Program-made: the position numbers and the translations under genes
Notes under the pieces: model-generated
What the model was told of the DNA's origin: nothing
What the model saw: the letters and a program-made list of their open reading frames with translations, nothing else
Database searches by the model: none
Assembly: GCA_024449915.1 (NCBI GenBank)
Contig: JAMZAV010000310.1
Span: forward strand, 868,001 to 932,000
DNA length: 64,000 bases
Direction of reading: 5' to 3'
Origin: Sweltsa coloradensis
Lineage: Eukaryota > Arthropoda > Insecta > Plecoptera > Chloroperlidae
Part shown: positions 24,534 to 39,300 of the stretch, in pieces
Numbering within the stretch: position 1 is the first letter of the stretch
How the letters are laid out: the number at the start of each line of letters is the position of its first letter

Positions 24534-27500
24534 AATTCAAATAATTTTTAAGAAAATTCACCGAGTCTCCTAAACATCCCTAATTTTCTTTAATGTTAGA
24601 TATGTTATGAGTTGACCAACATATAATAGGTAATAACTGATTTTCTACAACCAGGTTTACTCATTTTTTTTTTTTAGTATAATTAAAAATGTATTATGTT
24701 TAATTTTGAATCCTAATCTTAGTTCGAATATCTCGACCATATTGAGAAGTCTAGACGAAAAATAAAATTCCAATATTATGTTAATAATGTACTTCAGCCT
24801 TGTTTTTATCTAGAATTCTGATGGTTCTGTTCTCATAGGATGTATGCACAGCTGGCTTATATAGTGTATAGATACACAAAATGTTGTTCTTTGTTGGATT
24901 TTTGCAGCAATTATGAGCTGAATGCTTACAAAGTTTTCACTTACAAACTTATTTTGGAAGAGGCGTTTCTTTTTTAAGTCATGGAAATGAACCCCGGAAG
25001 CACATTGATTGAAGACGAAGGGAAGTCTTTGAAATTTTAAACGTCGAAGTGGCTTTACTTTACTTTACTTTACTGCTACACAAGCTCCTCAATAGCCTCA
25101 GGTGGTGCGTGACGAGAGAGATTACTTTCCACTGTTGCGTTTTCGTTCGAGTCAATAAACGTACCAAGCAATCTTACGTAATAACACCAATTTCACTGAT
25201 TGTGTTTGTGGTTGACTTGACAAACGTATCTTACATTTCGACTTACTTATCTAAATGAGACGACAGTTGACATTTATGTTGCACGGCAAACTAATTCATT
25301 TTTATGTCAAGTTTTGTCTCAATTTTTTAAAGTATATTAAGGACTATACCATATTACAGTCTGTACGAACATTTACTTAGATTAACTGTCAAGCATTTTT
25401 TCCAAACTAACAACACAGTTACTACATTTCTGAACCTCAAACTGAATCAAAATGCCAAGTGTAGAAGAAGAATCTACGCGGAAATCTAAACCATATATTC
25501 TGACAGAAGATGTGTTAAAGTACATTATTTTTTCAGCTACTCTAAAATGTTCTCGGGCTGACCCATGCGCGTACAAAAATTCGTGTTTTACCCTTCCTGT
25601 CAGTTACTTCAATCTATTGACGAATGGTTAAAGTTTTTCAGTTTGCTTTTAAGAGAAAGATAGTCAAAGATGACCTCGAATAAAAACGTGCTCTTTCACT
25701 ATCAGTCATATCTACTACCTAATTTAGCAGCACGTGAACGCCTCACTGTTCATCTTGGCACCCCATCACTCAAATCACCGATGCATGTTGAACACCCACA
25801 CCCACATCAGTGCACACTTAACACGCGGACGTTGATATATTTAAAGCTTCGCGTTCACTCAAGGCAAATGCTAAATGACATCTCTCTGGGCCTGCTGATT
25901 GTTCATGGAATTGAAGAATTGCCTTCTTTAGGAGCTCTGCGTGGAGTGACGTCATTCTTCCTCACTGAATGGTGGAATCACGAGCGTGTGTATCAGCTTC
26001 TTTTTAAATTAAAATCAGGGTTGGATTCTATGGAGAAATCTTCCGTGTAGACCTATAAAAATAATACAAACATTAAGTTTTAAAATTAAAAACCTAACAC
26101 AAGAAAATGCGTAAACATGATTATAAAATGATCCCTCGTAAAAGCAATTTCTCACTATGAGAATCTGTGCTCGGCTGTAGCATTTTTAATGATACCTCAC
26201 GAGGTTGGCCTTAATGATTGCATTCTTTTCTCCAGTAACGGCGTATACGCGATGTTGCAATTTTAGGATTTATTTTCATCATTCGTTGGGTTCACATTCC
26301 GCACATTTTGTCGGTATGCATTCCAATTAGTCCAAGGGTGTCACTTAATTTCGGCATAATGAGACAGACATTTCTGAGATAATTGAACCGAACGTTACAC
26401 GTTTGCTCCTCTTCTGTGTGTATAGTGTGGGCAAGTGTCTTCTCGTAACTGTGCATGTTCGCACACAATCAATTTATTAAAACGGTTCTTTTAAAGGGAG
26501 CCGTCCCTTAAAACACGTACGCATATAATTTTTGATTATTTTTTTACCGTAAAAGCTTTTACAAGGTTCACTTTAAAAATTTTAAATCGTCACTTTACGA
26601 CGAAATATATAAGCTAAACATGTTTTGACACATTACTAATGGGTATTGGTACAGTGAAAGTTTGATTCATTTCGCAGTCAAATTAGTTTCAGCATATTTT
26701 TTATTTTCATATTTTTGTTCGCGGCGCCCGGTGATGTGTGGTTTTCGGTTGGAGTTGAAAGCCACACACAATAGCTTGATCGCGTTCATAAGCCAGATGC
26801 AAATGAAAAAAATCCAAATTAAATGAAAGAATGTTGAATCGGTAACAATGGTGTTCAGCAGGTTATGCTGTCCAACTTCACAAACGAGTTTTATCAGTAC
26901 TGTTTGTCTCATTAGCTGATGGAAATAATTCCACAATTTTCATTAAATCCTACGAAAAGTCACTCGAAACAAAATTTAGGTTTAATCTTGATGCGAATTT
27001 CAGACGTTCCTTTTTAATAACGTCTACTTTAAGTGCTAACCCTTCTTCTGACAAAGCAGGCACATTATTATTCATGCTCCCTCCAAGCTGCATAATTTTT
27101 ATTAAATTTACCTTAGCATTATATTAAGCACCTACCTACCTCTACGGTGAAGGCTTTACCCCCATGTCTGGTTACTGGGCTGCGGTTCACGCTCACCCAG
27201 AATCACTGTACTCATATTATAATGGTCTAATGCACGCTGGTGAAGCACTCAGTACAGAAGAGTTTGCTAGAGGTGCGCGTTAAAGCAATAACTGTCATAA
27301 CCTTCTTCAGATCCTCTTTTGGTGGAATTGTATTAGGGATTGCGAAGAAATTTTGCCAATATTCACCTTCTAACACAGATCCCGAGAAGAACTAAAAGTT
27401 ATGTTTTGGTTTCGTAAATCAAACATTGAAACTTCTCATAAGCCTTTTGTGGCTACTGTGAGCCAAACCTCCTTGGTATCAGTATTTATGAGTAAAATAA

Positions 27501-27660
27501 AACAAAATCTTGCAATTCATGTTTTGGCTTGCTCTTGCAGATTTTAATTGTTGGCACCGAACCCGTACAATTAAATCAATATCTTTACTCCTTGATAAGA
27601 CTGCTCTGTTAGTAGAATGCAGTTGATACATTTTAATTACTCCTTAAAAGTATATATCCT
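24534..27660. other. No gene recognised; short TTTAC repeat
   Basis: Contains a (TTTAC)4 tract near 25054-25073. An open frame of 126 codons (25670-26050, +) is the longest; it has no recognisable domain and no flanking splice or initiation signal that I would trust. Confidence 0.5.
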
Positions 27661-27706
27661 AACGGGGAATCGAACTTGATACAATCTGCACTTGGAGCAG
27701 GGAAAC
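27661..27706 (-). repeat. tRNA-like SINE-head remnant (box B and anticodon arm)
   Basis: On the minus strand, CTGCTCCAAGTGCAG (a CTGC/GCAG stem) is followed by GTTCGATTCCCCG, a perfect box B. The order and spacing resemble the SINE heads at 8552 and 21977, with several substitutions. No convincing box A or SINE body is found, so it is probably an old fragment. Confidence 0.35.
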
Positions 27707-28531
27707 ACCCATGTACATCGTTCTGAATATTAGTGTTCTGCCGACATAGGACATAGACGTGTTTTGAACTTGCTAGTTACTGCGTTGTTGGAAGCGACAT
27801 CTCTCGCTCTCCTTGTCGTCGTTACCATCGACTTGAAGTGGCTAACTTTGTTGCTGCGGGTGACTTCCACTCTCACTACATCAGGGTCAACCTCCCCATG
27901 GTTGTGTGTTGTTCGTTGACGACCAATCATCAGACCAAATTGACCCCTGAAGCTACCGCGATGCATTGTCCATGTAAGTGCATGTCCACACCATGTCTTT
28001 GTCTAAGGCGAGCGATCAAGTTTTTAGTTTAGTTTTTGTATAGCTGAACAAGACTAAGGATAATTAATAAATTTTTGAAAGGCATTTAGGTTACAAAGAG
28101 GCCAATCAAATTTGATAAATGATCCCGTTGTGGGCAAAATGGGATGTGATAAAAGTAAAAATATGAAGACGATCTGTTTGATATGACTAGGAATATTGAT
28201 CCTTCAATCAGTGTGTTCGAGGGGTGGGCGTCGACGTCGTCGTCGTCCTCTTAGAATATTGGATTCCGGCGCCTGCTTTATGCAGACAATTGTTTGATAT
28301 TACATAATGCTACCTTCCTTAATCCGAGCCCCTAATTCAATTTGCCAAGTTTCCCGTTGATTCGCATATATTCGTGCTCTGTAATTTAGCTTCTCGCACA
28401 AAGCAAACACTTGTTTCGGGTCCGAACTTCGTACACAGACTGTATTATTAACAATCACTAACCGACCGCGTAACGAAGATTGCGTCGTGCTTCGTGCCTT
28501 GATGGCGGTGTTAAAACAGCAGAGATGCTAT

Positions 28532-28640
28532 GAAAATTCACATTATTCGCAAAAAATGTAATGTGTATAGGAATGGTTAAACAAAATTCACTTTATTCGC
28601 CAAAAATTGTTTTGTAATATGTATATAGGAAAGGTTTGTT
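28532..28640. repeat. Imperfect tandem duplication, ~50-58 bp period
   Basis: AAAATTCACATTATTCGC near 28533 recurs as AAAATTCACTTTATTCGC near 28583. The following ATAGGAATGGTT recurs as ATAGGAAAGGTT. Two copies only. Confidence 0.6.
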
Positions 28641-31600
28641 AGTGGGACGAATTCTTTAAATAATATTCTAATTGATGAGTTGAACTTTCCATATGCACGT
28701 GTTTCATTGTTTATGTACGTTCACAAACCATAGAGATTCTCAACAAACGATAAATATTACACACACATTACACAATGCAAGTTGACTTACAAAAATTGGC
28801 ATGTATCAGTTTTACAGATATTTACAGATATTAACCAAAACAACCATTTTTTTGTTTGTGTATTTGGAACCTTGCAAATGGTTGTGATGTCAACAATAGT
28901 TTTGATTTGAACGTTGAACTGTTTACCCTTTTGATTCCGTTAGATTTTCTTTGAATTCGAATCACCCAAGTTTACCAAATTTTAATTACCTGTTGAGTCG
29001 CCATATAGTAGAAATGTTTAATTGCGTTATCCTTTGTCTTGCCCCATCCTTTGGAATCCGGCTAACAAAGAGCTCACGATGGCAGAATGTAGCTAGGTTA
29101 CCGCTAATCTCGACTAATCACATTATTAAAACTGAAATCCGATGAATGCTATTCGCGGCCTCTGTGAGTCGGTACCTATATATTCCTAATTAGCTGGTAT
29201 GAAAACGCAATTTAAAAGTAACGTGCGTTAATCTGATCCTAGTTAGATCAAAGAAAAGGTAGCCAGCAGGCACTAGTCATTATTCTGAACAAATAATCCC
29301 TAGTTTAATGATTTTTGTTGAATATTTCTCACAGTATAGGTTCTTTAGTTATATAGAATCAAATTTTATTACCGGCAACTTTGCATCGGTTCACACTGCT
29401 TGTCTCACTTATTTTACCCCCACCTCTGGCACCGGTCACACTGCATGTCTCAATTTAACCTCGACTGACTTGGGCTGTCCCCCCGAGACTTGTTCTACAT
29501 GCACTGTTCTCAGACGTCCTCGTGACGTGAAATATTTCATGCGAAATGTTTATCACTTCCTATTGTAGTGACTCGACAATAACCTAGATAAGGTAAAATT
29601 CTTGGTGGCGTTTCATTTGAACTCGTCTCGAGTGCAGTACTTTCGTACTTTTCGAACTACGTGCAGGCCAAATCAACAGTTTGCATCCTTGTGAATTGGT
29701 AGCTGTCATACATAGCACCTTTTCACTTATGGCACTGTTTATTTTGCTCAGAGTCCAAACATTCCTTCACATTTCTTGTGATCAAACGAGACCATTATTA
29801 GAACAAACAAATCGTGTACAAAGTAGATCGGCACTACCGATGTAAGGATGCATACAACAATGATTTTTACTGGAAGAACCATGTCGGAACCGTTTTTAAG
29901 TTACGAACGTATCGCTCTATTAATATGTTTCTTACTCGAATTTGATTGTGATATCAAACTTCGTCCAGTTGCCGGTGTGTTGCAAATAAATACAATTAAC
30001 AAACAAACGTTGCTGTTAACGACGCCTATGAAACCGAAGTTTTAGTTAGGCCGCTATCTCAACTATTAATTAACGTTTTAATGCTACCACTTTTGACATA
30101 TGAACCAAGATCAATAATTCTAGGATAAGATTCATAAAAGGGTCAGGTGTGACTTGAATATGTACGCCAACTTTACTTTCGTATACTCATGATTTGGCAA
30201 TACGCGCTGAACTACGAACGTTTTTTGATCCATGCTTTTTGGTTATGTGTCTCACGTAAACGATTCAATAAACACATCCCAATATGCTTTCGATTCAATC
30301 ATAACCACTCGTACTGTAGCATATATGCCTATTCTCCAGTCCGTGTCATTGATCATTCTACTCGTATTCCCGAACGAACGAAATGAAACAGGTATGCTAC
30401 ATATGGAAATGCAGGACGGTTTCTTAGTTTGGGCACGGACGTATGTCTGCATTCTGTCGAAGACTCGAAACCTACTGCCTAGGGCTGCTAGCGGCACAGA
30501 CACGCGCTCGCTGACAATATGTCAACTCGAGTCATGTATTAATCTATCCATTATGTCCTCATTGCCAGAGAAGATCTGTCTTTCTCGTTTCTCAGCCTGT
30601 CTGTTATATAGAGCCGGATATTTATGTCTCTCAGTTCTTCTCTTTGCGAGGGTATTAGAAAAGATAGTCTACATTTCTGCCAAGGAAATTGCCAAAAGCC
30701 GCTCGGAGAGAAGTCGGCGTAGGCTTACGCGCTCTCTGGTTAATGTATTGGAGCGTAACCAATAACCGAACGAGATCCAATAGTACTTTACTACATTTGT
30801 TACCGCACAACGCCACAACTGCATGCCTGATAATGAGCTAGCGACATTGAAGGTGTGTCCCGTGCGACACTCAATAGCTCATCAGGAACAGATTCAAAAT
30901 AAGCCAAGAAAACACTTTTGTTACGCTATAAATAATTCGCGTCGCCAGATTGGACATTGGGTGAACATTGAGCAGTATATTATGGTTAGGTGACAGGAAC
31001 AGTGTAAACAAAAGCTTGCCTGGCTGATAAATCGATGCGCTTCGGGGATAAAGTGGCGAGCATCCAGTCAGTGTAATGCCGAACAATATCGACGACGTGA
31101 TAGAGAATGTCAATGCTTCATCTCTACAATGTGGATTGCAGAGAATTGATAGCTGTCATGTACGACCAGTAGCCATTAACCCTGACCTGACCGGCTTAGT
31201 GTGAACGTGCGCTCTGCCCCTGTCTGCACCTATTACTGCTGCAAAGTAGGTAACCATGCTTTATTCGCCCGACGCAAATACCACCTCGATGTTTCCGTGC
31301 ACTCGTAATCGATATGCTATAAAAAAGCTTTAGGATTTACTATAATTGAATTGAAGCGTACTTGATTCGCATCTAATTTCGTGCACGTATCTCGTCTGGC
31401 TTAGGCGGCGTAATAAGACTGATGCTGTTTTACCTGTGATTGAAGCCCGCAAGACGCGCCATTACGTCTAACGAATTCTTGACAAGGCAATTTCCACGAG
31501 CGCCCGCGGAAACGAGTTCAAAGCGTCTACTGATTGAGATTTATTCCTTCTATACGTGAAAGTTTCGCCGGCAAGTGGAGACCAAGGGTGTTTGAGTGTT

Positions 31601-34600
31601 TGCGCACGGACGCTCTACATGTCTTGTTGTTGGTACTGCGACGCAAAACATGGCGCGTTTGTCTCCGGACCACGTGCGCATCCAGCCGCGCGGCCGGCCG
31701 GCCTAACGAGACGCGGCAATAATTAAACTCTATAAGAAATGCAACAGCCCCGTCTTTGCCCGAACTCGAGGGGCCAAAGTCCACGCCACAGTAGGGAGTC
31801 GTCTTGTTTTGTTCCATGGGTACGCAACATTGTTCGGGAACTATTAATAATATGAAGCTGGAAATCCCCCGAGAGAAAAAACTTGTCGGAGTAACTCGGC
31901 GCAATAAACATGGAGGTCGTGTTGTGGGGCACGAGCCCCAAGCACACAAATTACACTCAAAACTGTATCAACTGTTTCAGAACTTATGGCGTACGAAACA
32001 ATGGAAATCTTAACTAACAGCACCTACTTCGTTAGCACTTGAGATAAGGGAAACTTACTGTACAGGCGTCCCCCACGCCCAAGAAACAACTCGCTATTAA
32101 GAACATGAAGCTACTTAAACCCCATGGTACTTTAGCTCCATTTACAAAACATCGATTGCAAAACAGTAGTTAACTGATGGTACGTGTCTGGAAACTGCCA
32201 ACTCTGAAAACACAGCGGTGTAAAAAGTCGAAATGAAATAATGCTCTCTCGCTCTGGTCATGAACACAGCCATCTCGATGTGAAACGGCGCTATTGTTTG
32301 CGATGGAAGCTCCGAACCGCTTCCATTTCCGTTGCTCCATAGCATTTAAATGAAACAAACTGGTTTAATCACTCGCCGTCAATAGGGGGACTAATCTAAT
32401 ATATCACCATGCTCCGTGTTTACAAAGTGACGACAATCAATGCACTGGGTCAATTGTATAGATTAAAACAGCAACAATTGTTTCAGATTGAAATCATTTA
32501 CAAGGTAAATACAATATCATAGAACGGCGAACGCGCTAGATTGTTTTATAAAGTGATCAGTTATTAATGTTTTGCAAAAACTTTTATACATGATTCGTGT
32601 AACATTTGTTGATGCGAATAAAATCACACAAGTCTGGTTTTCATTATTTGAACTTCATTTATTCAACAACTTTTCCGATTCTGTGCATTTCACATTTTTT
32701 TAAATTAAATATTTCATTGTAAAAATTCTGTATCTCAAATTGGATCTAATTTTTTGTTTTAGAACGAGTAAAACAAACCAACTAAAAGTTCTTAAAAGAA
32801 TACTGTACGTATGACTGCTGGCGGGTTATTAAAGTTCCTTTAAAAATATATCAAAAGCTTAACTTTTCTTTCTTAGAACGTAGACTTTTCATTACTTTTA
32901 ACTTACCCAGACGATACAAACCAATATAAGTACTATTGAGAAAAGAAACGATGTTTCGTAGCCAGGCCGGCAGTGAGCTTGGTCGGTCTCGAACTGCCCG
33001 CTACACGCTAGAGATAATACCATCGTATCTTGAGAGCCGCCTCGATGTTTGCACTGCACTATACTTGTACTTCTCGGGGAAATATTTCCGGACCATTAGC
33101 ACTTCCTCCATACGAGTTACTATAGTTACTACTGTACGCGTATGCTTGTCTGCAAGCGCACACGGGCATTGTCTCGACTGCACACCGTGCACTTAGACGC
33201 CGTATTTTTCAGAGGATACTCATTATAGTGGTAGATACCAGACACATGCACTTAGCTGTACTGCACAGTACACAGTTCGCTGCACATTACGAGATATACA
33301 AGCTACTTTCAATTACGATCTTGCATGTAATATGTACTTATTCGTATGCAGGTGTACTATTATGCAACGTACGGAACTCGTGCACGTAAACTTGCACTCA
33401 CCCTCACCAGTTTCTTTCATCGTACCAAACGGAACCAGCATCAATAGCAAAGCAAAGCAAAGCTGCTAGTGTCAAATCTGCAATTCATATGTTGTAAAAT
33501 ACAGATGTCTGGCAGATCCAGGATATCAATTTCGGTTTTGCAATCTTTGTTTAGCTGGTAACTCTCATAAACTTGTGCTACTATTATATATCTTCAAACT
33601 CCTGGTGCTTTATCATGTTATTTCATTCTTAGTGTCGACCTCCCTAGGCACTATTGTGAGTAGCGAACACTAAGCAAACATGAGGGAGTTGGAGCACCAT
33701 GTTACAGATTCACCCGTTTCATAAATACACTTGTGTGTTGTAATATATGCAGAGAGTTGCTTTACTTATTGAAACATGATTCAATTAATGATGTTCCATC
33801 ACTGAATAAAATATTCATATTTGAATTCGATTTGAATACCAAAAGTGCAGCAAATATAGATCGATTCACAGCAACAGTTTTGTTGAAATTGACTCCTACA
33901 TTTTTAAAATTCTGTTTATAAATCTACATAAACAAGCTAACTCCAGTTTCAGCACTCGAATTTAGTCTCGTCGAGTGGCTGAGGGAATAGTGAATACCTA
34001 CAGTATTGCCTTTCTGTTAGGAATTCATTGACGAAAGTTACTAGTGGCGTCAAAGAGTATTTCTTTATAGAGTGGTCGTCGTTTGGGCGTGGCTTTCAAG
34101 GGAAGTGTACAGTACAGGTCGCGGATAAAAACCTGCGACGTATTGCGCTTACTTCGTGTTTTCGTAGATAATTTATATCTCTTTCAAATCACGTAGAATG
34201 CAATACACATAGTCATATGTTTGATATGCATATCTTGGTTATCACTACAACAGTACAATACGCTAAAATGAAATAGCGAATTCGAGTTGTCATCGGGATT
34301 TCGTGCTCATGATAAAAACAAATAACGAATACTATACGGAAATTGACGCCGGTTAGGTATTTATTCAGTGCTTAAAGAGATTTATAAATTGCATTTAGAT
34401 TATGTTAAAAATGACGTCATTGAGATGTTATTTAACTGTGTTGATACAATAGAAATAAACAGATAGTTCCGTATTTATTTCAACATAGAGTACATTGTTA
34501 AAATGTAGCCAGCTAATATTCCACAAGTTGAATTCCTAATGACGTTTTAATGGCATTAAAGATGAACTTAAAATTCTCTGATCTTTCCACCTCTTCCTTT

Positions 34601-36289
34601 GTGTCTGAGCACGAAACCATTTTTATTTTATTTTGAACATACTTTCTGGATTTTATTTCCCGATAATTATGCCTTTAATCTCAGTTGACTTAACTAGATC
34701 CCGACGTCTTCAGTCCGTCCTTCACGAGTTGATTGCATCTGAGCTGAGACTGAGTCGAGTCGCTTGTTAATCAGGCGCAGTCGTTTAAGACAAAGGTGCT
34801 CGAGAGCAGACAATCCAGTGTTCACAGACATAATAAACTAATACACGAGGGCTTTGTATTCACCTCGTAAATAACAAATGAGTCTCAATAGCTAATGCAT
34901 AGATTATGATGGAGATTGCTCCTCAGCTTGCGATAAGGTTCAATTTCTTACTCCCAGTCATGGCTCTCCGTGATGTCTTCAGTTAGTTGAATTTGTTACC
35001 AAAATTATTGCCTTATTATGAATTGTTGTTATATATTACTATTTCAAACTTTACTAAACTATAGTTCTTGATTGTGTCTGCATTTATGTAACTAGATTTA
35101 TTTAGTTGTCCTCCTATGCAAATCAGTTTTTAACTGAAGAGGATAAGACGTTAAATAAATAAATAATAAAAATGGAGGGTAGTGTTTTAGTCGGTAGTAG
35201 GGAGCCTTGTTATATCTTAAAAATAAAAAAAACTTATGTCGTTTCATTTCGGCCTAGATTTACATCGATATGATATTTGAAAGCGAAGCGCCGCTCAACT
35301 GTATCCAATCATCTTCGATGTACATACGTTTCAATTTCAAGTTAATCTCGTTTATCGAGTGGGCGTTCATAGTTCGCTGTAGCCTGTCGAATACAAGCGC
35401 ATGCCCTTACTCCTTAGTACTTTTTAGTTTTTAATGAACACAATCTTGAGTTGTGAATGACATTGAATCGAAGCATATTGAAAGTACTGAGTGATCCGTC
35501 AGCAGCAGGCCCATAATATAATTCGATTACTCGGTGTAAAAAGTTGATGGTTCTTTTTTCATCTTCTTGTAAATGGAAATTTAGCCTAGTCGACTCGTTG
35601 TCTACCGCATATTCAATTCAATATGTTGTTTCCGATAAATTTTCTTGAAATGTTAGCAGTGCTGATAATTGGGCATCCCTAGCACATTTTAGTCGTTATC
35701 AGGAGTATATCTCGTGCTCATGTCCTCGATTCAATTCCATTGACCCTGGCCATATTTCGACAAGTTTTACTGTTAGTATGCCGCGTTATTTTGCTACATC
35801 TTGAAGTCCAACCCCCTTTAAAACAGTAAGTAAGCACAATGTCGACCTTCAAGTCACAGCCAAGGGGGTCGTTATCGGCAACGCCTGGTCGCTATTGTGT
35901 TCGTGGTTCTTTCCTCCCGCCAATTTCCATTGAATCCACATAAACGCGCAGGGTCATGGAGTCGCTCGGCGCATTGGAATCGTCCCATTAATAGCGGCGA
36001 GCATTTCAATATCGCGCAACAACAAGCCCTAATACCACATTAGAGCGAAACTGATCCAAAGTTATTGCATGGACGAGCTTATTTAATCGCGTAGTCAGTT
36101 GGGTCGCGCTATCGCAGTTAGTAAACGCCATTTGCATGGCTATAGGTAGACGTTCGCTAGTTAACGATACCCTTACCGGATACGTGTAGCGAAGACGCAC
36201 GTGTCCGCGTGCGGGATATCACTGTATTACCAGGCGCGCGATGGTATAGATAGCTCGCAAGACACATTGCACCCGGGGAGGCGGCTTCC

Positions 36290-36380
36290 GGTGCGGTAAT
36301 AAACTGGACCGGGGGTGGTGGAGAACAATAAATGCCACATCGCTGACCTAACTTAATGGACCACATAATAAATCTCACAG
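36290..36380. promoter_or_regulatory. Cluster of TTTAT-type homeodomain-like sites
   Basis: Three sequences of the form AATAAA(C/T) occur within about 80 bp (GGTAATAAACTGG, ACAATAAATGCC, CATAATAAATCTC) and read TTTATT on the minus strand, the core preferred by posterior Hox and Caudal-type homeodomains. Such short cores are common in A+T-rich DNA, but this block is otherwise G+C-rich. Function is speculative. Confidence 0.15.
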
Positions 36381-39300
36381 GCTAGATTTTCGTACGGTGT
36401 ATTAAAAAAAGCTTGAAAGTTATGAGGTAAATATACTGTGTTAATTCAAACCATTATCTGAATTTGACCAGGCCCGTAAACTAAAACTTAACGTGCGAGT
36501 GTGCGTACTAAATAAACCTTTGATCAACAGGCCAGAGTATTCCTTTGAATTGGGTTGAATGTCGTTGCGAGATGTAAGGGATCGGTTCTGTTTGAGACAC
36601 TGACGCATTGAATACAGAATGAAAACATCCAATATGTAGCATCACGCCACTACATGCATTATGCAGATTGCTAGTATGTTCGAGATTTACTCGTAAATTT
36701 GCATCGTACAAGGTGGCAGGATATATTGAGCCCGACATCGCGCATTTTAATTTCACTTAAAAAATGCGGGAAATTCTATCACATTGTGGTTCATAGATTC
36801 AAAAACTCTGAACAGATTTTGACTAATATTTTAGTTTTGTTGAGTATTTTTTATGATTCAACTTAACATTTTTAACTAGGGAGTAGTTTGTTAGATACAA
36901 CTCGCTCGATATCGCAGAATCTTGAGGTATTTCTATGACGGTTAATTTATAAAATGCCTCCCAGTGTCCATGTGAATGTCAAATTACTGCGTGTTTATTT
37001 AATAAATCAGTTTTTTTTAAACATATTGCAAAAAGATTTGTTATAAATACTGCTAAATACTCATTCTAGTTCTTTATTCTTCCGCATTCAGTGACTTTAT
37101 AAAACTCACTTCCAAGAATTATTTCATATGACATTGCATTTGATTTGATAATGATATTCATCTTAGGACGCGGGTATTTTATACAACTCCACTTACATTC
37201 ACTCTTAATTCAATAATTTATATTATCACCTTATCGAATACCAATACGCCCATGCATAAGAAACGTACACATCTTATAACCTACTTCCTTAAAGACAGAT
37301 GTGTGTCTCGTCAATTGAGTGAACAAATACTCAGAATCATCGACCAGCCTCGTGGGAAAAGTGCCCGAAACGGAAGAATAGTGACAGGTGTGTGGCAAAT
37401 ATGTTTCCTATGAGATCTGCATTGTTAGTTATTGAAGACGCTGCTCTCGCGGGCTTGGAATCAGAGATAAGATATTGGCGCGTCGTAGGCTGGGTATGCG
37501 TCCACCCTGGCCCGATCGTAAAATAGAATATGAAACCGATGTCGTCAAACTCCTTAGTGACTTCGTTGGACCAGGATGAAGCTTGGTATAAAAACTTTTG
37601 TAGGGATTCTCGTTGTTGGGTTCACGTCATTTTTACCCGGTGTGACCCTCTTCAAGTCACTATCTGTATAGGTAATTAGGGTGTTTGGTTAATTGTGAGT
37701 GGAATGTAAGAGGATTCAACCCTAGCAGTCGTCTTAATACCGAAGAAAACCTGAAAGAAAACTTTGGAAGAATAGTTCCGAATTGCGTGCCCGAATCTGC
37801 CCGAAATCGAATCCTATCGAGTCCCACTTTACGTGAGCTACTTCTTATACACTGGTTCGCTTCAATCCTCTGTAACTTAATTGTTACAGGTTTGTTAGGT
37901 TTTGTCGAACTCTATTGTTCACAACGATTAATTCTCAATTCGGATCAGGTTTTCCACACACATCTTAAGGGTGTCGCCGACACTTGGACAGCGTGACACT
38001 CAGTGTTCCGCGTAGGCCGGGGATTCATGCGTGCATTCGATCTATGCCCTGGTTGCTGATTGCGTCGTTAGCCAACAATAGAAAAGTTAAAAGTTTAATT
38101 TTATGATTCGATAAATCACTAACAGCAGCTGGTGTTAATCGACCGAGATCGAGTCCAAACATACCAGAACTTGGAAGTTTCAGTGTCCACGCCGCATATA
38201 GGGTTACCGCCACATTGCTATCACACATTAGTTGAATGCCGTTATGTGTGTATTTTCCAAAGAAAAATATTCAATCTTTCAAACCCTTCATCGACACTCT
38301 TTTGTTTGTGGACGCGGCTGTTGATATAGATTCTAGACTATGACGTTTGCTGGCCCCGACTCCTGAGTCCTGACAAGGAGCAGCGTTTCCTCCTCCTTCC
38401 CTGATCTGATTCATTCCAGACTCGCCGAGTCTACAGATCGTTTGACGGGACTCGTATTCGGGTGACAAAGGACGATACATCCCGAGTATAGCCCACTGTG
38501 GAAACTCGGTTAGTGTATCGGGACACACATTGATTGCATTATCCCTGTTTAATTAGCTCCTTTGACAGGGATGCTTGGCGTCGGTCGTGGGCACTTAGCA
38601 AGCACTGATTGATACAGGTGACAAACTATAACACCTACATCTCTACCCAACTCATGCTCGTGTAGCAAATCGAAATCACGTAAAAGCACTTTGGTTGGTT
38701 TGAACACCATCACCGAATTTATCTTCTGTACAAATTGTAACTTGATTGGTATTTTTGAAAGGTTTTCAGTTACAAATGCCCGTACTACTCTTTACACATA
38801 ATACCACAAGTCAAATATACGCTGCAGTGCGCTTGTCAATTCCGTGAACATTGTCTTGACCAGTGTTGTACAATCTCGTACATCCCCAAACGTAACTTTC
38901 CCTTTTATTTTATCTCGCAGTTTCACTTCTCCGACAATAGACTTTCGTTATTTGTTCCGATCAAACTTTTCCTCTGTTACCCAAGGCCATCGTACTTCCG
39001 CCCGCCCCCCTCCCCACCGCTCTGCCACTTCTATATTTTCTCTCAGAACCGCGGAATGACGTTATTTATCAAATAATGATATAGTTAGCAATTCGTATCG
39101 TGGAATAGCTCGCAGGCTGCAGAAGAGAATACGTCTTAACTCACTTGAAACTCAATCCACTGTGGCGTAGACGCCTTAACAAAGGGAAATCATAAAAAGA
39201 AGGTTATCTCATTGATAACGATGCTCGTATTTGGGTAGCTATAACGAGTTGACCGGAATTATTTCTAACCCACCTAATTTGAAGCGCATTTCTGAGCGTA

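Noticed and set aside
30232..30765. Longest open frame (177 codons, +)
   Set aside because: No recognisable domain and mixed composition; lengths like this arise by chance in 64 kb scanned in six frames.
31527..31949. 140-codon minus-strand open frame
   Set aside because: Overlaps several open frames on both strands in a G+C-richer patch; low-information composition.
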